This document shows, piece after piece, positions 9,989 through 19,062 of a stretch of 64,000 nucleotides of DNA (position 1 is the stretch's first letter; each line of letters starts with the position of its first letter). The position numbers were made by a program, and so were the translations under genes. The stretch spans positions 135,607-199,606 of the forward strand of contig JAAYJQ010000002.1 of the NCBI GenBank assembly GCA_012522855.1. The letters are read 5' to 3'. Source of the stretch: Bacteroidales bacterium. GTDB taxonomy: Bacteria > Bacteroidota > Bacteroidia > Bacteroidales > UBA932. The notes below the pieces were generated by a model that saw nothing but the letters and a program-made list of their open reading frames with translations, was not told where the DNA came from and did no database searches.

Positions 9989-11017
9989 ATGTATATGAAT
10001 AGATATCTTGTCTTTATAGTCCTGTCCCTGTGCCTGAGTTTTCCGGCCATCGCTCAGCAACGTTTCGCACCTGTGAATCCCAATGCGATTCCAGAGGCGA
10101 AAGCACTTCTTGACAGCTTGTATCGGTCTGTCGCCCAAGGAAAGATCATTTCGGGTCTGCATCACAACCAGCTTCAACTTCCCGCCTACTGGCGGGATCT
10201 CGACCGGATTGAGGAAGCGTCCGGGAAAGAACCACTCATCTGGGGCGGGGATCTTGCGTGGGATGCGCGTCAGGTAGTTGAAATCGCGACGCGCGAACAT
10301 CGCAGAGGTCGTATCATTACCTTGATGTGGCATGTAAACCGTCCGTTCGATCGGACGCCGCGAGTGGATTTCAGAAACCAGACCCAGGGGGATTTTTTCG
10401 ATGAACAATGGAAAGACTTGATTACTCCTGGTTCCAGAATGCAGAAGATGTGGCTAGAACAGGTGGATTCCATTTCACAGTATCTGAAGATTCTTTGTGA
10501 CCGCCATATTCCGGTGCTCTGGAGACCGTACCACGAGATGAACGGGGAGTGGTTCTGGTGGGGTTACAGAATTGGAAACGAAGGATTCTCCGTGCTCTGG
10601 AAAATGTTGTACGATAGGATGGTAAACTATCATCATTTAGATAATCTTATCTGGGTTTGGAACCCCAACGCGCCGCGGGAGATCCCTAATGATACTGCAA
10701 TGTCTTACGAGTTGTTCTATCCTGGACACGATTATGTAGACGTTCTTGCAACGGATGTGTACAACCGAGACTGGAAGCAGTCCCACCATGACCAGTTGCT
10801 TGAACTGGGAAAGGGCAAATTAATTGCTTTAGGCGAACTGGGAAGCCTCCCGACTCCCGATCAGCTTGCTTCCATGGATAAGTTTGCCTGGTTCATGATC
10901 TGGACGGGTTTTACTAACGACCGCTATAACACGTTGGAGCAGTTGAAGGCTGTCTTCGACCTTCCAAATGTTGTCACGTATGAACGTGGCGAAAGATATT
11001 CAAAACATTCACAATAA
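9989..11017 (+). CDS. GH26 beta-mannanase
   Basis: A secreted enzyme of 342 residues hydrolysing beta-1,4-mannan backbones. The signal peptide is MNRYLVFIVLSLCLSFPAIAQ; the ATGs at 9989 and 9995 are both usable. GH26 hallmarks are present: ISGLHHNQLQ and WGGDLAWDAR near the N-terminus, WRPYHEMNGEWFWWG with acid/base Glu183, DVLATDVYNRDW, and ALGELGS with nucleophile Glu283. Length is normal for a single-domain GH26. It starts 5 bp after the stop of the epimerase fusion gene, so the two are co-transcribed. This is the clearest evidence that the locus handles mannan as well as xyloglucan. Whether it is endo-acting or mannobiose-releasing cannot be told from sequence alone. Confidence 0.93.
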   Translation: MYMNRYLVFIVLSLCLSFPAIAQQRFAPVNPNAIPEAKALLDSLYRSVAQGKIISGLHHNQLQLPAYWRDLDRIEEASGKEPLIWGGDLAWDARQVVEIATREHRRGRIITLMWHVNRPFDRTPRVDFRNQTQGDFFDEQWKDLITPGSRMQKMWLEQVDSISQYLKILCDRHIPVLWRPYHEMNGEWFWWGYRIGNEGFSVLWKMLYDRMVNYHHLDNLIWVWNPNAPREIPNDTAMSYELFYPGHDYVDVLATDVYNRDWKQSHHDQLLELGKGKLIALGELGSLPTPDQLASMDKFAWFMIWTGFTNDRYNTLEQLKAVFDLPNVVTYERGERYSKHSQ

Positions 11018-11032
11018 TATACAGCATTGATA

Positions 11033-13591
11033 ATGAAACACAAGATCTCAGCAGTCCTCGCTACGCTCGTATTTTCCGCGGCGACGCTCTGCGCGCAAAG
11101 TTTTTCTCTAAATTCTAGTGGGTATTTCAATCACGAAGGCGTGGATGCCATGGCCTTCAACGACTTCTATCCTGAAGGCCATCAGGGAGGGATCTCTTTC
11201 CTGATGAACGGGAAGCGGATCGCTACGAATGGAGACCTCCGGTTTGAACCGACTCCTGGACAGTGGCAACCCGTTCCGAAGCAACTTTCAAGAAAGATTG
11301 AGGACGGGAAGATTGTCACGACCTTGTGCTTCCCGGATTCCAGCCGACACGAAACCGGATTCAATCCGATGTTCTACCCGGATCTGCAACTGATCTACAC
11401 GGTTACGTTGGAACCGTCCGGAAAAGGATTTCTGGTGACGGTCGATCTGGACAGGCCGATTCCGGCTGAAATGGTCGGCCGCGCGGGTTTTAATCTGGAA
11501 TTCTTTCCGGGTGAACTGTTCGGCAAACCTTGGATCATGGACAATCAGTCCGGAATATACCCTCGCCAGGCGAATGCTCCCCTCCTTGAACAGCAGACCT
11601 ACATCGATCTGTCCGTCGGTGATTTCCGTCCTCCCGGCGCGCCTGCTGCCGATCTGAAACATCTTATCGGTGAAGGATACAGTCCGTACACGGCAGATGC
11701 GATCATCGCGGAACCCTATGCCGTCGGGAAGACCTTTACCTCCTGCCCCGATGACCCTGCGATGCGGATCACCGTCAAGACACTTACGTCGGATCTCAAG
11801 CTTTATGACGGGCGGATGAACCACAACAACGGCTGGTTTGTACTTCGTTCCGAAATACCGGCCGGTGCCACCCGTGATGCCGTCAAATGGTACATCGAGC
11901 CGTCTGTTGTCGAAGGATGGCGGTACAAACCGGTTGTCCAGACCTCTCAGGTGGGTTATTTGCCTGCCCAGCAGAAAGTGGCTGTCATCGAAACGGATCC
12001 GCGGGACACTCCGCTGCAGACCGCCGAGTTGGTGAAGATTGATGCGGAAGGCGAACGTGTCGTGAAAACGGTACCGATACAGCTCTGGGAAGGTAATTTT
12101 TTGCGTTACAAGTATCTAAAAGCTGATTTTTCCGAGGTCGCCGAGGATGGGATCTATTGTCTGAAATACGGGAGTTCTACATCTCCGGTCTTTAAGATCG
12201 GGGCCGATGTCTACGACAGGGGTGTTTGGCAGCCTGTCATCGAATATTTCCTCCCGGTTCAGATGTGTCATGTGCGGGTAATGGACAAGTACCGGGTCTG
12301 GCACGATGCCTGCCATCTGGACGACGCTGCCATGGCCGTCCCAGGAAACCTAATCGACGGTTACAACCAACCCGAGGATAATATGACCGCATTCAATCTT
12401 CTGGACAGGGTTCCTGGATTGAATGTCGGGGGCTGGCACGATGCCGGCGACTTCGATCTACGCATCGAATCGCAGGCCGGCGAAAGCTATATTCTGGCAA
12501 ACACGTATGAAGCCTTCCGTCCGGACATTGATGTTACGGCGATCGATCACAAGAACCATCGGGTCGAGATTCACGAGCCCGACGGGAAAAACGACATTCT
12601 CCAGCAGGTGGAGAACGGTATGATCACCGTTGTTAACGGCTACCTTGCGCTGGGGCGCCTGTATCGTGGAATTATCACCCATACCTTGCGTCAGTATGTC
12701 TTGCTGGGCGATGCTGCGGCGATGACCGACGGCGTCCCCGACAATGCAGATGACCGATGGGTCTTTACGGAAAACAATCCGGGACGGGAAATCAGTACCG
12801 CTGCTGCCCTTGCAGCTTCCGCGAGGGTGTTGCGCGGATTCAACGATACGCTTTCGGCGCATTGTTCGCGCATTGCCGCGGAAATCTTTGCGCAGAGTAT
12901 AGAGGCGGAAGCCCGGACAGACGCGTCAGACCCCCGGGCAAGATTCGGTGTCATGGGGAGAATCCAGGCTGCCGCGGAACTGTATCGGACGACCGGAGAA
13001 GCGATATATTTCGACTACATCCTCTCCCGTTGGGACCGCTGTGTCCAGTCGGTCGCTTCTTGTGCCTGGTATCTTGCGCCGATCGAGAAACAGATGCAAC
13101 GGCAGCCGAAATACAAGGAGCAGTGTGCCGCATTCCGTGAAGCGCTCGGCCGTTACCGTGATCAACTGGACCGGCAGAGCGCGGAGACGCCCTACGGGGT
13201 TCCGTACCGACCCAGTATCTGGGGCGCAGGCTGGGACATCCAGTCTTTCGGATATCGGCATTATTTCTTGGCGAAAGCCTATCCTGACATCTTCGTGCCC
13301 GATCAAGTCACCAACGCCCTGAATTTCATTCTGGGCTGCCATCCCGGAAGCAACCAAGCTTCTTTCGCAAGCGGTGTCGGAGCAGAGTCCGCCACGGTCG
13401 GTTACGGTCTTAACCGGGCGGATTGGTCTTATATCCCCGGCGGTGTCGTATCGGGTACTGCGCTCATCCGGCCGGACTTCCCCGAACTGTTGACTTTCCC
13501 GTATCTGTGGCAGCAGGTTGAATATGTGCTTGGAGGCGGCTCTTCCCACTATATGTTCTTGGTACTTGCCGCCATGGATCTTTTGAAATAA
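11033..13591 (+). CDS. GH9 family glycoside hydrolase (paralogue 1)
   Basis: The ATG at 11033 (rather than the TTG at 11027) gives the signal peptide MKHKISAVLATLVFSAATLCAQ. The ~300-residue N-terminal half is beta-rich. An immunoglobulin-like CelD_N segment (VVQTSQVGYLPAQQKVAVIE) precedes the (alpha/alpha)6 catalytic domain from about residue 395. The GH9 signature GGWHDAGDFDLRIESQ carries Asp470 and Asp473. Glu830 in VEYVLGG near the C-terminus sits where the catalytic acid is expected. The nearby NRADWSYIPGG is conserved in the paralogue at 21453. GH9 enzymes are mostly endo-beta-1,4-glucanases, here possibly acting on xyloglucan or glucomannan, but exo-acting variants exist. The 852-residue length is large because of the extra N-terminal domain. 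Confidence 0.88.
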   Translation: MKHKISAVLATLVFSAATLCAQSFSLNSSGYFNHEGVDAMAFNDFYPEGHQGGISFLMNGKRIATNGDLRFEPTPGQWQPVPKQLSRKIEDGKIVTTLCFPDSSRHETGFNPMFYPDLQLIYTVTLEPSGKGFLVTVDLDRPIPAEMVGRAGFNLEFFPGELFGKPWIMDNQSGIYPRQANAPLLEQQTYIDLSVGDFRPPGAPAADLKHLIGEGYSPYTADAIIAEPYAVGKTFTSCPDDPAMRITVKTLTSDLKLYDGRMNHNNGWFVLRSEIPAGATRDAVKWYIEPSVVEGWRYKPVVQTSQVGYLPAQQKVAVIETDPRDTPLQTAELVKIDAEGERVVKTVPIQLWEGNFLRYKYLKADFSEVAEDGIYCLKYGSSTSPVFKIGADVYDRGVWQPVIEYFLPVQMCHVRVMDKYRVWHDACHLDDAAMAVPGNLIDGYNQPEDNMTAFNLLDRVPGLNVGGWHDAGDFDLRIESQAGESYILANTYEAFRPDIDVTAIDHKNHRVEIHEPDGKNDILQQVENGMITVVNGYLALGRLYRGIITHTLRQYVLLGDAAAMTDGVPDNADDRWVFTENNPGREISTAAALAASARVLRGFNDTLSAHCSRIAAEIFAQSIEAEARTDASDPRARFGVMGRIQAAAELYRTTGEAIYFDYILSRWDRCVQSVASCAWYLAPIEKQMQRQPKYKEQCAAFREALGRYRDQLDRQSAETPYGVPYRPSIWGAGWDIQSFGYRHYFLAKAYPDIFVPDQVTNALNFILGCHPGSNQASFASGVGAESATVGYGLNRADWSYIPGGVVSGTALIRPDFPELLTFPYLWQQVEYVLGGGSSHYMFLVLAAMDLLK

Positions 13592-13609
13592 CGAATGGAA
13601 TTTCTTAAT

Positions 13610-16600
13610 ATGAAGAATAGCAATCTGTTGTTGTTGGCCTTTTTTGCCCTCTTGTTCTCTTCTTGCTCCCGGCATGGCTCCCGTGCTGATTTCACGCGGG
13701 GCATCGGGGAATATCCGGGCAAGGTTGATGAATATGCCGGCCCTGCCCTCATCACAGATTCAGGTACATATCGCAACCTCGCCTTTCGCAGGGCGGCCTA
13801 CCATTCTTCTTCTTACGACTACAATCTCACCGGACACTTGGTGACGGACGGGATTGTGACGGACCAGAGTCCTGTCTTTTTAGCTGTTTCCACCAGCGAT
13901 GGTCTGGTGGCGAAGCGCGATCGGGAAAGGCTCTTCGATAATAACAGGACGTCACTCCGGGTTAATGGTGGCCGAGAGTCCTTCCTGTGCGTCGATTTAC
14001 GCAACGGCTCGTTTTCATCCGATCAAGTGAAGGTGACCGGTGTCTTGGAATGCGATCTTGGAGAGCAAACGGGGTATCATTGGTACCTCGACGGTCTGCC
14101 GGAGAAAGGGGACTGGGTCCTTCTAGGAGAGAAACAAGGTGCTGGTCTGCCCGGGGATCCGACGGTGCAGGCTTCTGTCCGCGCTTTCGACTACGTGTTC
14201 CAGGTACCCGGAGATCTTGAATTCACTTCCTACCGTCTCCGGATGGAAGCCGGGTGTGTGAAGAGTTGGGAGGTCCGAGAGTTGAACTTCTTGTGCGAGG
14301 GGAAGGGGCATAGCCCCCTTCCTGCCCGATCCTTTCGGAGCGCCTGGATGAGCGGGGGGGCGGAAGATGAGTGGCTGTACGTGGATCTTGGGGCGGAAGC
14401 GGAGTTTGACAAAATCGTGTTGAGCTGGATCCGGAAACCCCTTTCCGGTCAGATTGAAACCTCCAGCGATGCCGTCGGCTGGAAAAAACTCGCAGACCTT
14501 TCGTTGGATGAAAGCCTGGAGCAGACCGTGCCGGTCAATGGGGCAGGGCGCTATGTCCGTTTGTCCGGCTTGAAAGCGGACAAGTCGGGGTATATCCTCC
14601 TCAGCGAATTAGAAGTCTATGGGAAAGGGGGCGTTGTTCCCGTGCCGAAACCCCAGGCAAGCCCCGTCGGCAACCGGCTGTATCTCAGCGGCGGGAACTG
14701 GCGTCTCGAACGCGTTTCGCAGGTTGAGGCGAATGGAGAAGCGATTTCCACTCCGGGATTCCCTGCGGATGATTGGCTCGTCGCCACCGTCCCCGGGACG
14801 GTAGCTACCTCCTATTTCAATGCCGGCGCGATTCCGGATATCCGTTATGATGATGATCAGTTGCAGATCTCGGAATCGTATTTCTATTCGGATTTCTGGT
14901 ATCGGGATGTATTCGAACTTCCCTCGGAGTATGAAGGAACTGCGCTTGCGCTCAATTTTGACGGCATTAACTGGAAGGCGGATATTTACTTCAATGGAGT
15001 TTTCGCCGGACATATTGACGGGGCATTCACCCGTGCCCGCCTGGACGTGACCTCCTTGGCGAAAGCAGGAACGAACGTTCTGGCTGTCAAGGTGTTCAAG
15101 AACGACAATCCTGGAATTGTAAAAGAAAAGACCCGACAGTTCACGGATCTGAACGGAGGAGAATTGGGCGCGGACAATCCGACGATGCACTGTACCATCG
15201 GCTGGGACTGGATTCCGACCGTTCGCGGCCGGAACATCGGCATCTGGAACGATGTCTATCTCGCTTCTTATCCGGGAGGTGTTTCCATCGATGACGTCTT
15301 CATTCCTTCTGATCTTCCGCTCCCTTCCGTAGAATATGCCGACTTGGCTCCGGTCGTGACATTGACGAATTACAGTAAGCAGCAGCGTTCGATTGACGTT
15401 CACCTGCAGTTCGGCGACCTCCCCATCGAAACGCAGGCTATTTTGGATCCCGGGGAGTCCCGAGATGTGAACCTGCCGGTCACTCGTGTCGACCAGCCCC
15501 AACTCTGGTGGCCGGTAGGGTACGGAGAACCGTATCTGTACGATGTGCAGGTAACGGCATCGGTGGCGGGAAACGTTTCCGACATAAAGCGTGTGAAGAC
15601 CGGTATCCGGGAAATGTCTTATAAGACCGATGGCGGTGTCCTCGATCTTTACATCAACAATCGCAGGCTTGTCGCGAACGGCGGCAATTGGGGGTATCCG
15701 GAAATCAATCTCAATTATCGCGCGCGTGAATACGATGCCGTAGTCGCCTACCATGCGGACATGAACTTCACCATGATTCGGAACTGGGTCTGCCAGACAG
15801 GGGACGAAGAACTGTATGACGCCTGCGACAGACATGGCGTTATGGTGTGGCAGGATTTCTGGCTTGCCAATCCTTGGGACGGACCCGATCCCGACGATGC
15901 CAAGATGTTCCTGGACAATGCGGAAGACTATCTCAGGAAAGTCCGGAATCATCCTTGTATCGCCCTATATGTCGGTAGGAACGAAGGAGATCCTCCCTCA
16001 GAGATTGACAACGCCCTTATGGCGCTTATGGAGCGACTCCATCCGAGCCTGTTCTATATTCCCAACTCCGCCTCCGGAATGGTCAGCGGCGGAGGTCCAT
16101 ACCGGGCATTGGCGCCACAGGAATATTTCTCCATCAGGCGAGGAAGTGACCGGATCCACAGTGAACGTGGAATGCCGAACATGATGGTTTTCGAAAGCAT
16201 GCAACGGATGCTGCGGGAAAAGAATCAATGGCCGCAGAACGCTGTCTGGGGTATGCATGACTTCACCCTGGAAAACGCGCAGAGCGCTGCCACTTTCAAT
16301 GCCCTTGTTGAGAAGGCGTTTGGGAAGCCGAGAGATCTCAAGCAGTTTACGGAGTGGGCGCAGTGGATCAACTATGATGGCTACCGTGCGATCTTCGAAT
16401 CCAGAAGCCGCAACCGGAAGGGGGTTTTGCTCTGGATGAGTCACTCTTGCTGGCCTTCTTTGGTCTGGGATACTTACGATTATTATCTGGAACCTTCCGC
16501 TGCCTACTTCGGCGCGAAGAAGGCATGCGCGCCGGTCCACATCCAATGGAACCCCGTGACGGACAGCATCGAAGTCGTCAACAACCACGCTTCAGATCTG

Positions 16601-17137
16601 GATGGCCTTACCGCCTCCGCCGCGATCGTCAACTTCGACGGAGAAGTATTGTACGAACAGTCGGAGGAACTCTCCAGCCGGGACGACTCCACCTTGCCGC
16701 TGTTTCCGCTCTCCTTGGATCAACCTGGACTTGCGGAAGTCTATTTCATCAAACTTCAGCTGATGCAGGGAGATACCCTGTTAGCTGACAACTTCTACTG
16801 GTTGGGGCAGGAGGCCGGTAACCTTACTCGTCTGCACTCCCTGCCAGTCGCGCGGCTTGATTTCGCATCCTCCCTGCAGAAAGATGAGAATGGGGAATGG
16901 ACGTATCGGGTAACCATCCGGAATGCGACCAGAACACCTGCTTTGATGATCCGGCTCAAAGCGCAACGGTCCCGAAGTGGTGAAAGCATCCTTCCGGTGT
17001 TATACGAAGACAATTATTTCTCCCTTTTGCCCGGAGAAGAGAAAACCGTCCGGATTCGATTCAAAGAAGAGGACACAGGGGGAGAGCGTCCCCGGATTCT
17101 TCTCGAAGGATTCAATGTTAAACAGATGGTAAAATAA
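13610..17137 (+). CDS. Large GH2 lipoprotein with discoidin/F5-8C-like domain (beta-mannosidase or exo-beta-glucosaminidase type)
   Basis: The in-frame ATG at 13610 is preferred to 13595 because it gives a short lipoprotein signal with lipobox FSSCS. Residues ~40-350 are beta-rich; the part ending YVRLSGLKADKSGYILLSEL resembles an F5/8 type C (discoidin, CBM32-like) domain. From ~365 the chain follows GH2 order: sugar-binding domain (WLVATVPGTVATSYF, GINWKADIYFNG), Ig-like domain and TIM barrel. Glu792 in VGRNEG is the candidate acid/base and Glu852 in HSERG the candidate nucleophile. Layout and length resemble beta-mannosidases and exo-beta-D-glucosaminidases more than beta-galactosidases. 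In a mannan/xyloglucan locus beta-mannosidase is the attractive choice, but specificity is inferred. It follows the first GH9 gene after 18 bp. Confidence 0.82.
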   Translation: MKNSNLLLLAFFALLFSSCSRHGSRADFTRGIGEYPGKVDEYAGPALITDSGTYRNLAFRRAAYHSSSYDYNLTGHLVTDGIVTDQSPVFLAVSTSDGLVAKRDRERLFDNNRTSLRVNGGRESFLCVDLRNGSFSSDQVKVTGVLECDLGEQTGYHWYLDGLPEKGDWVLLGEKQGAGLPGDPTVQASVRAFDYVFQVPGDLEFTSYRLRMEAGCVKSWEVRELNFLCEGKGHSPLPARSFRSAWMSGGAEDEWLYVDLGAEAEFDKIVLSWIRKPLSGQIETSSDAVGWKKLADLSLDESLEQTVPVNGAGRYVRLSGLKADKSGYILLSELEVYGKGGVVPVPKPQASPVGNRLYLSGGNWRLERVSQVEANGEAISTPGFPADDWLVATVPGTVATSYFNAGAIPDIRYDDDQLQISESYFYSDFWYRDVFELPSEYEGTALALNFDGINWKADIYFNGVFAGHIDGAFTRARLDVTSLAKAGTNVLAVKVFKNDNPGIVKEKTRQFTDLNGGELGADNPTMHCTIGWDWIPTVRGRNIGIWNDVYLASYPGGVSIDDVFIPSDLPLPSVEYADLAPVVTLTNYSKQQRSIDVHLQFGDLPIETQAILDPGESRDVNLPVTRVDQPQLWWPVGYGEPYLYDVQVTASVAGNVSDIKRVKTGIREMSYKTDGGVLDLYINNRRLVANGGNWGYPEINLNYRAREYDAVVAYHADMNFTMIRNWVCQTGDEELYDACDRHGVMVWQDFWLANPWDGPDPDDAKMFLDNAEDYLRKVRNHPCIALYVGRNEGDPPSEIDNALMALMERLHPSLFYIPNSASGMVSGGGPYRALAPQEYFSIRRGSDRIHSERGMPNMMVFESMQRMLREKNQWPQNAVWGMHDFTLENAQSAATFNALVEKAFGKPRDLKQFTEWAQWINYDGYRAIFESRSRNRKGVLLWMSHSCWPSLVWDTYDYYLEPSAAYFGAKKACAPVHIQWNPVTDSIEVVNNHASDLDGLTASAAIVNFDGEVLYEQSEELSSRDDSTLPLFPLSLDQPGLAEVYFIKLQLMQGDTLLADNFYWLGQEAGNLTRLHSLPVARLDFASSLQKDENGEWTYRVTIRNATRTPALMIRLKAQRSRSGESILPVLYEDNYFSLLPGEEKTVRIRFKEEDTGGERPRILLEGFNVKQMVK

Positions 17138-17155
17138 AAACTCTATAATTGCATT

Positions 17156-19033
17156 ATGAAATCGAAAGTTTTTTTTCTCACACTCATCATCTTACTGTCC
17201 ACATCCATGGCAGCCGGCGCCGGCCATTATAAAAGTTTCAAGGTATCTTCCTACATCCGTGCCCAGGACGTGGCCAGAATGGCCGACAAGCACTTCCGGG
17301 ATTCTTTGTGGAACATAGTCAGCAGCCAGATCGATCTCGACAAAATTTATATTGAGACCCATCGGGACTCCTTCATCGTGGATGAAGCTACGTTGACAAC
17401 CGTCATCCGATTCTTCCGGGACAAGGGGCTCGAGATAGGCGGCGGTATCACCTACACGATCTCGGAACCCCAACTTTTCGAGACTTATAGTTATGCTCGC
17501 CCCGCAGACCGCAAAGCGGTGCGACATATCGCCGAATATACAGCCCGATTCTTCGACGATATCATTCTCGACGATTTCTTTTTCAACGATATAAAGAACG
17601 ATGACGAGATTGCCGCCAAAGGAGACAGAAGCTGGACCGACTACCGGCTGGAGCAGATGACTGCTGCAGGAAAGGAATTGGTAATGGATCCTGCGCATCA
17701 AGTGAACCCGAATGCGCGTATCATCATCAAATATCCCAACTGGTACGACCATTTTCAAGGATTGGGCTTTGATTTGGAAAATGAGCCTCTTTACTTTGAC
17801 GGGCTTTGGGCAGGTACAGAAACTCGCGATCCCGCAGGCAATCAGCACTTGCAGAATTATCTTAGTTACAACATTATACGCTATTTTGACAATATCGCTC
17901 CAGGAAAAAACGGCGGGGGATGGGTTGATTCCGGAGGCGTGAACATGAGTATGGACCGCTACAACGAACAAGTCCATCTAACCATGCTCACCAAGACTCC
18001 GGAAATCATTTTATGGAATTACATGCAACTTGCCCAAGTAGCAATCAGACCTGGACAGAAGGCAGCCTGGCAGGATGGCACTACAAGTTGGGTATATGAT
18101 GAAATCGTCGCTCCGCGCCAGCGAGACGGAAAGACGATCCATCCTTCGACCCTCGCCAGTTATGCCTCTGCTGTTCTGCGTCAAGACGATAGGTTTGTTT
18201 ACAAACTTGGGAATCCCGTGGGGCTCGTATCCTACAAACCCTATCATTCTGCCGGTGAAGCTTTTCTTCAGAACTATTTGGGCATGATCGGTCTTCCCAT
18301 GGACATGATGCCTTCCTTTCCTGAAGACAGACAGCAGATCCTGTTAACGCAGCAAGCCGCTGACGATCCTGAAATCCTCGAGAAGATCAAAGCCCAGCTC
18401 CGTAGGGGCGGGGATGTAATCATCACGACAGGGCTCCTGAAGGAGATCCAAGATGCTCTTGCAGACGTGTGCGAGCTTTATTGCCAGGATCTTAAAGCAA
18501 TCGTGGATGATTTTGGCCGTTATGGCAAGGCTTCCCGTGCGTTCATCATCCCCCAAGTGAAATACTACACGAACGATGCTTGGGAAACGGTGAGCGCGGG
18601 ACGTCCTTTGTCGGGAGGGGTGTCCGGATACCCGATCCTGTTGTTCAACAATTATTCCAAGGGCAGGTTGTATGTCCTAACGATTCCCGACGATTTCGGG
18701 AATCTATATGATTATCCAGCCGGCGCGCTTAATGCCATCCGCAGTGTGATGTCCAAGGATGTGGGCTATTATCTGGAGGCACCGTCAAAGGTGGCCTTGT
18801 TCCCGTATGACAACGGCACTTTTGTGGTGCAAAATTTCAACGATGAAGCCGTGGACACGAAAGTTGTTTTCAACGAAGAAGCACGTGCTTTAATCAATCT
18901 GGAGAAGGAAGAAACCTTGACTCCTGACGTTATTCAGACCTACGGACGCATCCCGAGCAGTATGTCCCGGTGTGTTTTCTCCATCCGCATTCCTGCTCAT
19001 TCCTACCGTGTCTATTCCATTGAATGGGAATAA
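17156..19033 (+). CDS. Unrecognised secreted protein, possible TIM-barrel glycosidase
   Basis: I do not recognise the family. The 625-residue protein has a signal peptide (MKSKVFFLTLIILLSTSMAAGAG). Its N-terminal ~300 residues alternate strands and helices like a beta/alpha barrel. Acidic residues sit at strand ends: DKIYIETHRD, IILDDFFFND, IIIKYPNWYDHFQG and EPLYFDGLWAGTETRD. A following region (RRGGDVIITTGLL) recalls the flavodoxin-like domain after the barrel in GH42-type enzymes, and the C-terminus looks like a small beta-sandwich (IPAHSYRVYSIEWE). These are shape comparisons, not a family assignment. It lies mid-operon, 18 bp after the GH2 gene and 29 bp before the GH31 start. It is therefore likely a secreted enzyme or binding protein for the same glycan. 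Confidence 0.6.
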   Translation: MKSKVFFLTLIILLSTSMAAGAGHYKSFKVSSYIRAQDVARMADKHFRDSLWNIVSSQIDLDKIYIETHRDSFIVDEATLTTVIRFFRDKGLEIGGGITYTISEPQLFETYSYARPADRKAVRHIAEYTARFFDDIILDDFFFNDIKNDDEIAAKGDRSWTDYRLEQMTAAGKELVMDPAHQVNPNARIIIKYPNWYDHFQGLGFDLENEPLYFDGLWAGTETRDPAGNQHLQNYLSYNIIRYFDNIAPGKNGGGWVDSGGVNMSMDRYNEQVHLTMLTKTPEIILWNYMQLAQVAIRPGQKAAWQDGTTSWVYDEIVAPRQRDGKTIHPSTLASYASAVLRQDDRFVYKLGNPVGLVSYKPYHSAGEAFLQNYLGMIGLPMDMMPSFPEDRQQILLTQQAADDPEILEKIKAQLRRGGDVIITTGLLKEIQDALADVCELYCQDLKAIVDDFGRYGKASRAFIIPQVKYYTNDAWETVSAGRPLSGGVSGYPILLFNNYSKGRLYVLTIPDDFGNLYDYPAGALNAIRSVMSKDVGYYLEAPSKVALFPYDNGTFVVQNFNDEAVDTKVVFNEEARALINLEKEETLTPDVIQTYGRIPSSMSRCVFSIRIPAHSYRVYSIEWE

Positions 19034-19062
19034 ATCTCACAGAAAATCAAAAATTTGATGCA

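Noticed and set aside
13595..13609. Earlier ATG for the GH2 gene
   Set aside because: It adds five residues before a good lipoprotein signal; the ATG at 13610 gives the standard charged start.
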